Origin: SAR202 cluster bacterium
GTDB lineage: Bacteria; Chloroflexota; Dehalococcoidia; Lucifugimonadales; UBA3495
DNA: 18,512 nt
Reading direction: 5' to 3'
Assembly: GCA_009392095.1 (NCBI GenBank)
Contig: VFHF01000180.1
Span: 1-18,512, forward strand
A program made the position numbers and the translations under genes. Positions 14,396 to 18,512 of this stretch are shown in pieces (position 1 is the stretch's first letter; every line of letters starts with the position of its first letter). The notes under the pieces are model-generated. The model was not told the origin of the DNA, did not search any database, and saw nothing but the letters and a program-made list of their open reading frames with translations.

Positions 14396-15508
14396 CTACG
14401 CCAGTCTTCCTCGGGCTGAGATGGGCCAGAAGCCTTCCAGTTTGCCGTTCTTGGCAGCGCGGAAGTAATCGTACTGATTGACGCTGGCGCCCAGTTCGTA
14501 GGGCACTAGCCAGGCTTTGTCGCCGGGGTTCAGTTTGCTCTGGGCGTCGCCTTCCAATTCGACGATGCCGTGCTCGGCGCTGAACCGGGTGGCTTCCGCA
14601 CCGTCAATCCCATCCAGAACGGGCCTGCCTTGGTCAGGGGCCGTTGCCTTATGTCCCGCGTCTAAGACGGCCATTCCGTCTATTGGGTGGGAGATCACCG
14701 ACGCCAATATCTTGGCCGCAGGGTTAAGCTCGGGCAAGAAGGACTTCAGCCGGTGGTCCATCAGCGGATAACGTCCGGCGCGGACCTCGGTTACTCCGGC
14801 CATTTGAATGGCTTGGGCATAGCAGTGGGCGCCGCCGACGCTGACCACTTCGATGGACAATCCGCCCTGTTCCATCGCCTCTTTGCTATCCAGAATCACT
14901 TGAATGTTGGCCTTGGTCTTAGATTCATGTTCTGATGGATCGTCGCCACCCTTGGGGCCTGGTACTGAACCCATGATGCCGACCAACTTCAACCCTGGCA
15001 GTCCGTCGACTCTCTGGGTTAGCTTCAATGCCTCGACACCTGGGGATATCCCGCAACGGCCCATGCCGGCGTCGATCTCAACCAAGACCTGCAACTCCAC
15101 TCCGGCCGCCACGGCCCCAGATGATAGTTGCTGAGCGTTGTCCAGGTTGTCGACGGCGATACCGATGCTTACCTGGGCGGCCAGGGCGCAGAGCCGCCGA
15201 ATCTTGGAGACGGTCACCACCTGGTTGGCCAGTAGAATGTCGTCGAACCCCGAATTAGCGAAAACCTCGGCCTCACCCAGAGTGGTCACGGCGATGCCGC
15301 CCACCGTGCCGCCGGCGTCCAGCTGCCGATGCGCTATCTGGGGGCACAGGTGGCTGGTAACCACAGGCCTGGCTTTGGCTGTCGTTGTCGCGAAATAGCC
15401 CTGGAATGTCTGGATGTTCTTGTCCATGACATCCAGGTCCAGGACCAACGCCGGTGTATCCAGTTCTTCTACCGGAGTGCCCACCGGCTGAAAAATGGGA
15501 CGTTCCAT
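14396..15508 (-). CDS. DSD1 / D-threonine aldolase-like protein lacking the PLP lysine (paralogue B)
   Basis: Same family and length as its neighbour (370 aa from ATG 15508, with GGAG nine bases upstream; an in-frame ATG at 15541 lacks a ribosome site). Landmarks align along the whole chain: GTPVEELDTPALVLDLD near the start, IAHRQLDAGGTVGG, GMGRCG, and FWPISARG at the end. The motif that holds PLP, RPHAKTHK in the family and RGHAKNHK in paralogue A, reads RPVVTSHL here. Thr51 therefore replaces the Schiff-base Lys and the second Lys is Leu. The metal motif PxHCDPTVNxYD reads PYELGASVNQYD, so His and Asp are also gone. The frame is intact, so it is not simply decaying. It may be a non-catalytic partner of paralogue A or have a new function. 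Confidence 0.85.
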   Translation of the reverse strand: MERPIFQPVGTPVEELDTPALVLDLDVMDKNIQTFQGYFATTTAKARPVVTSHLCPQIAHRQLDAGGTVGGIAVTTLGEAEVFANSGFDDILLANQVVTVSKIRRLCALAAQVSIGIAVDNLDNAQQLSSGAVAAGVELQVLVEIDAGMGRCGISPGVEALKLTQRVDGLPGLKLVGIMGSVPGPKGGDDPSEHESKTKANIQVILDSKEAMEQGGLSIEVVSVGGAHCYAQAIQMAGVTEVRAGRYPLMDHRLKSFLPELNPAAKILASVISHPIDGMAVLDAGHKATAPDQGRPVLDGIDGAEATRFSAEHGIVELEGDAQSKLNPGDKAWLVPYELGASVNQYDYFRAAKNGKLEGFWPISARGRLA

Positions 15509-15628
15509 ATCGGTTGTCTCCAGCGGACTCGCGGGCCGCATATTATGAAATTAAGGACGTCGGGAATTTAGGGAAGCAGGCTGGATGGGCAGAAGAATAC
15601 CATAATCCAAGACAGGGCACAGGCGTGG

Positions 15629-15657
15629 TTGCAATTCCCTACTGCCGGTGCAACAAT
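15629..15657 (+). promoter_or_regulatory. Candidate promoter for the CoA-transferase pair
   Basis: TTGCAA (15629-15634), a 17-bp spacer and AACAAT (15652-15657), each four of six matches. A start near 15664 would leave about 37 nt before the ATG. It lies in the 192-bp gap between the divergent DSD1 and CoA-transferase genes. I found no comparable site for the minus-strand genes. Confidence 0.3.
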
Positions 15658-15700
15658 TTTAGCGCCTGTCGAGGCGGCCATATTTTTGGGAGACTTGTTG

Positions 15701-16939
15701 ATGCCAGGACTACTAGAAGGGGTCAAGGTATTGGATCTTACCCACTACATCGCCGGGCCATATTGCACCAAACTGCTGTCAGGGCTTGGCGCGGACGTAA
15801 TCAAAGTTGAGCGGCTCGGAGCGGGTGACAGAATGCGGTGGCTGGGGCCGTTTTCTTCTGGAGCGGAGGTCATTACCGGAGATTCTGCTCCGGAAGATGG
15901 GGCTTGGTTTCTTTATCTGAATACCGCCAAGCAGAGTTTGGCGTTAGACCTCAAGTCACCCAGGGGACGGCGGGTGATTCTGGAATTAGCGGCCAAGGCT
16001 GACATCCTGGTGGAGAATTTCGCCCCCGGCGGCATGGACAGTTTGGGGCTTCCTTATGACGACCTGAAGAAAGCCAACCCGGCTTTGGTGGTGACGTCTA
16101 TCTCCAACTTTGGTCAGACCGGCCCCTACCGCGACTGGAAGGCGTCGGAGTTGAACCTCTACGCCATCGGCGGATTGATGAATATCACCGGAGAGCCGGA
16201 GCAGGAGCCACTGAGAGAGGGCATGCCTTTGGCCCAGTTGGGTGCGGGACAGAACGCTTTCGCCGCTACCATGGCCGCGCTTATGTACGCCGAGGAGACC
16301 GGCGAGGGCCAGCAGATCGATGTGTCCATCGCCGAATACGCCACCAACATCTTGGAAAACGCGCTGATGCAGTTCAGCTACTCGGGTCAGGAATATAGCC
16401 GTGTGGGCAACCGGGGCTACGGCCGCGCCGCCTGGGGCATCTACCCCTGCCAGGACGGCCACGTTGGCATCATTGCTGGGCCGGACCAACGGTGGCCGGA
16501 GGTAGCCCGGATTATGAGAAGAGAAGAGCTGTCCGACCCCCGGTTCACTTCCCGGGCCGGAAGGCTAGAGCACGCCGACGAAGTGGATGCCTACATGCTG
16601 CCCTTCCTCATCGACAACGACAAGATAGACATCTTCAAGGCCGGGCAGGAAAGCGGGTTGGGCTTCAGCTTCGTCGCCACCATGGAAGACATCCTTCAGA
16701 TGGAGCAGCTTCTGGACCGGGACTATTTCGTTGAACTGAAACATCCGGTGGCTGGAAAGCTAACCTACCCCGGCGCTCCAATCATGCCCGAAGACAGCGT
16801 CGATGCCTGGGTCTTCAAACGGGCTCCGCTGCTAGGGGAACATACCGCCGAGGCGCTAACGTCCTGGCTGGGCTACTCAGGAGCGCAGGTGTCGGAGTTG
16901 GTGGACCAGGGCGTGCTGGCTCAGAGCGAGGGGGTGTAG
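15701..16939 (+). CDS. Family III (CaiB/BaiF) CoA-transferase, Glu at the catalytic Asp position
   Basis: Family III CoA-transferases move CoA between carboxylic acids through an aspartyl-CoA thioester; relatives include formyl-CoA transferase, CaiB and alpha-methylacyl-CoA racemase. The protein is 412 aa from ATG 15701, with GGGAG eight bases upstream. Opening motifs are VLDLTHYIAGPYCTKLLSGLGADVIKVE (about 8-35) and NTAKQSLALDLKSPRGR. In the catalytic segment the family reads GPyxDxxGYDLxxQAMSGLM; here GPYRDWKASELNLYAIGGLM places Glu150 where the Asp nucleophile belongs, with no gap needed. The next CoA-transferase starts four bases after this stop, so they are one operon and may form a complex. 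Function is inferred from family only; substrates are unknown. Confidence 0.92.
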   Translation: MPGLLEGVKVLDLTHYIAGPYCTKLLSGLGADVIKVERLGAGDRMRWLGPFSSGAEVITGDSAPEDGAWFLYLNTAKQSLALDLKSPRGRRVILELAAKADILVENFAPGGMDSLGLPYDDLKKANPALVVTSISNFGQTGPYRDWKASELNLYAIGGLMNITGEPEQEPLREGMPLAQLGAGQNAFAATMAALMYAEETGEGQQIDVSIAEYATNILENALMQFSYSGQEYSRVGNRGYGRAAWGIYPCQDGHVGIIAGPDQRWPEVARIMRREELSDPRFTSRAGRLEHADEVDAYMLPFLIDNDKIDIFKAGQESGLGFSFVATMEDILQMEQLLDRDYFVELKHPVAGKLTYPGAPIMPEDSVDAWVFKRAPLLGEHTAEALTSWLGYSGAQVSELVDQGVLAQSEGV

Positions 16940-16943
16940 CGGC

Positions 16944-18227
16944 ATGCAGAAACCTCCCGAAAGAATGCCACTCAAGAATTATCGCGTATTGGACCTATCC
17001 CGCATCTGGGCCGGGCCTTATTGCACGAAACTGTTCGCCGACATGGGCGCTGAGATCATCAAGATGGAGTCCCTTAGCGTCTACGACTCCCACCGGGGTC
17101 CAGTCAACCCGGCCAAGGGCATCGCCGCCTACCCCGACGGCGAACCCGGCGATGAGCCCTGGAACCGGAACGGCTGGTTCAATTGCCTGCATATGTCCAA
17201 GTACGGCGTGACGCTGGAACTGACAAAGGACGAAGGCCGAAGGGTCTTCGAGCGGTTGGTGTCTATCAGCGATGTCGTCATCGAGAATTTCCGGCAGGGA
17301 AGCCTGGAAAGGCTGGGCTATACCTACGAAGAATTGCGGAAACATAGGCCCGACCTGATCTATGTCTCCATGCCGGCCTTCGGCAACACCGGTCCCTGGA
17401 AAGGTTATCTCGGCTACGGCATCGGCCAGGAGCAGCTATCCGGCATGGCCCACATGACCGGCTACCGGGGCGAGGGGCCCATGAAGTCAGGAATCAACCA
17501 CGGAGACCCCATCACCGGCTCCCACGCCGCTGGGATCCTGATGGCGGCCTTGCGCCATCGCCGCCGCACCGGCAAGGGCATGTACATCGATGTCTCACAG
17601 CAGGAGTCCTCGGTTGCATTGATGGGGCCGGAGGTGCTGGCCTATCAGATGACCGGGCAGGAACCGGAACGCCGGGGCAACCGCTCGGGTTGGTACGCTC
17701 CGGCCAACAGCTACCGCTGCGCCGGAGAAGACCGTTGGGTGACCATCGCGGCCACCAATCAAGACCAGTGGCGGAGCCTAGCTCAAGCCATGGATGCCGA
17801 CGGACTGGCCGACGACCCTCGGTTCGACACCAACGAAGCCCGCCGCGAAAACCACGACGACCTAGATCGGATCATCTCGGAGTGGACCATCGGTCTAGAG
17901 GCCTATGATTTGACCCGCAAACTGCAACGGTTGGGCGTCCCCGCCGGACCCGTACTCCGTGGCCCAGATCTGTTACAAGACGCCCACTATAAAGACCGGG
18001 GTACTTTCGTCACAGTTGACCACCCACAGGTGGGGCCTAAGCAATATCCGGGGATACCGTGGAAGATGTCAGCAACCCCCGGAGTAGTCCGCTGGCCGTC
18101 GCCAACACTGGGACAGCACAACCGTGAGGTCTACGGCGAACTGCTAGGACTGAACGGGCTGGAGATCGACCAACTTGACCAGACCGGGGTCATCGGGACC
18201 AAGCCCACCGGCTCGCGAATCATCTAG
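16944..18227 (+). CDS. Family III (CaiB/BaiF) CoA-transferase, catalytic Asp replaced by Gly
   Basis: Second CoA-transferase of the pair, 427 aa. ATG 16944 is favoured by GAGGGGG nine bases upstream and a four-base gap from the previous stop; an in-frame ATG at 16965 also gives a sensible N-terminus. VLDLSRIWAGPYCTKLFADMGAEIIKME (about 14-41) and IDVSQQES are typical. The catalytic stretch reads GYLGYGIGQEQLSGMAHMTG; aligned gap-free to GYDLxxQAMSGLM it puts Gly159 at the Asp nucleophile. It therefore cannot use the standard aspartyl-CoA mechanism at that site. Heteromeric family III enzymes such as BbsEF of toluene degradation offer a precedent for one active and one altered subunit. It is followed at once by an MFS transporter fragment. 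Confidence 0.92.
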   Translation: MQKPPERMPLKNYRVLDLSRIWAGPYCTKLFADMGAEIIKMESLSVYDSHRGPVNPAKGIAAYPDGEPGDEPWNRNGWFNCLHMSKYGVTLELTKDEGRRVFERLVSISDVVIENFRQGSLERLGYTYEELRKHRPDLIYVSMPAFGNTGPWKGYLGYGIGQEQLSGMAHMTGYRGEGPMKSGINHGDPITGSHAAGILMAALRHRRRTGKGMYIDVSQQESSVALMGPEVLAYQMTGQEPERRGNRSGWYAPANSYRCAGEDRWVTIAATNQDQWRSLAQAMDADGLADDPRFDTNEARRENHDDLDRIISEWTIGLEAYDLTRKLQRLGVPAGPVLRGPDLLQDAHYKDRGTFVTVDHPQVGPKQYPGIPWKMSATPGVVRWPSPTLGQHNREVYGELLGLNGLEIDQLDQTGVIGTKPTGSRII

Positions 18228-18228
18228 T

Positions 18229-18512
18229 TTGCAATCCGACGGCTATTTCCCTCCTCCCGATAGGGGTTTGATCCGCTCCAACGGTATTTTCTTTGGCTGG
18301 GTGATCGTCGCAGTCATGTGGCTGGTCAACTTCTCCGCCATGGCCACGGGAAACCTTAGTTTCGGACTGTTCGTGATTCCCATGGCGATGCCTTGGGAAT
18401 GAGCCGGAGCCAGTTGGGTTGGATATAACCGCCCGGCGGATCTCCGCTGGGATATTCAGCTTCTTCGTGGGGCGTCTCATCGACCGCTACGGGCCCCTGG
18501 GTGCTCATACTC
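18229..18512 (+). pseudogene. MFS transporter 5' end, broken by apparent frameshifts, cut by the window
   Basis: Downstream of the CoA-transferase the reading frame gives GIFFGWVIVAVMWLVNF and GNLSFGLFVIPMA, typical of the first membrane segment of major facilitator carriers. It then hits TGA at 18400. The expected continuation is spread over other frames: GMSRSQLGWI from 18396, stopped at 18426, and then ARRISAGIFSFFVGRLIDRYGP from 18431. The last bases read best (WVLIL) after another shift in CCCC (18494-18497). One missing base near 18387 and another near 18426 would restore a normal MFS sequence. The start codon is not clear; TTG 18229 and 18268 and ATG 18316 are options. It could be a pseudogene, but clustered indels at a sequence end also fit low-quality assembly. 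Confidence 0.65.

Overview
This is an 18.5-kb stretch of a moderately GC-rich bacterial chromosome. The gene content is leuCD, an M1 aminopeptidase, cobalamin-dependent metH, formate-THF ligase, and a run of CaiB/BaiF CoA-transferases, DSD1-like PLP-fold proteins, a NIPSNAP protein, an HSL esterase and an MFS carrier. That mix resembles environmental, uncultured Chloroflexota (Dehalococcoidia / SAR202-like), but there is no rRNA or marker gene here to prove it. No tRNA, rRNA, CRISPR array, transposase or phage gene was seen.

Layout. (1) 1-218: intergenic, with a GC-clamped palindromic repeat. (2) 219-2272, minus strand: leuC-leuD, the two subunits of 3-isopropylmalate dehydratase, driven by a promoter near 2385 whose -10 box lies inside a 6-bp-arm inverted repeat. 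(3) 2592-5186, plus: an M1 zinc aminopeptidase transcribed divergently from leuC. (4) 5304-11245, plus: metH, fhs and an Asp/Glu-racemase-superfamily protein. The first two form a one-carbon/folate block; the run ends in a hairpin that is also a dispersed repeat. (5) 11411-13071, plus: an HSL-type alpha/beta hydrolase and a protein made of two tandem NIPSNAP domains, closed by a bidirectional terminator with a 19-bp stem. (6) 13238-15508, minus: two tandem DSD1/D-threonine-aldolase-like paralogues. (7) 15701-18227, plus: two tightly coupled family III (CaiB/BaiF) CoA-transferases, followed by the 5' end of an MFS transporter broken by several apparent frameshifts at the window edge.

The left half is housekeeping amino-acid and C1 metabolism. 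The right half looks like an accessory catabolic locus (hydrolase, NIPSNAP, stereochemistry/PLP-fold proteins, CoA transfer, uptake). Its most unusual trait is that enzyme after enzyme departs from the family's catalytic signature. One DSD1 paralogue has lost the PLP lysine, and both have lost the metal-ligand His. The two CoA-transferases carry Glu and Gly where the family has its catalytic Asp, and the racemase-like protein keeps only one of two catalytic Cys. Short repeats (core CTGTCAGCT or CTGATTGCT, plus a C-rich/G-rich hairpin family) sit almost exclusively at gene 3' ends.
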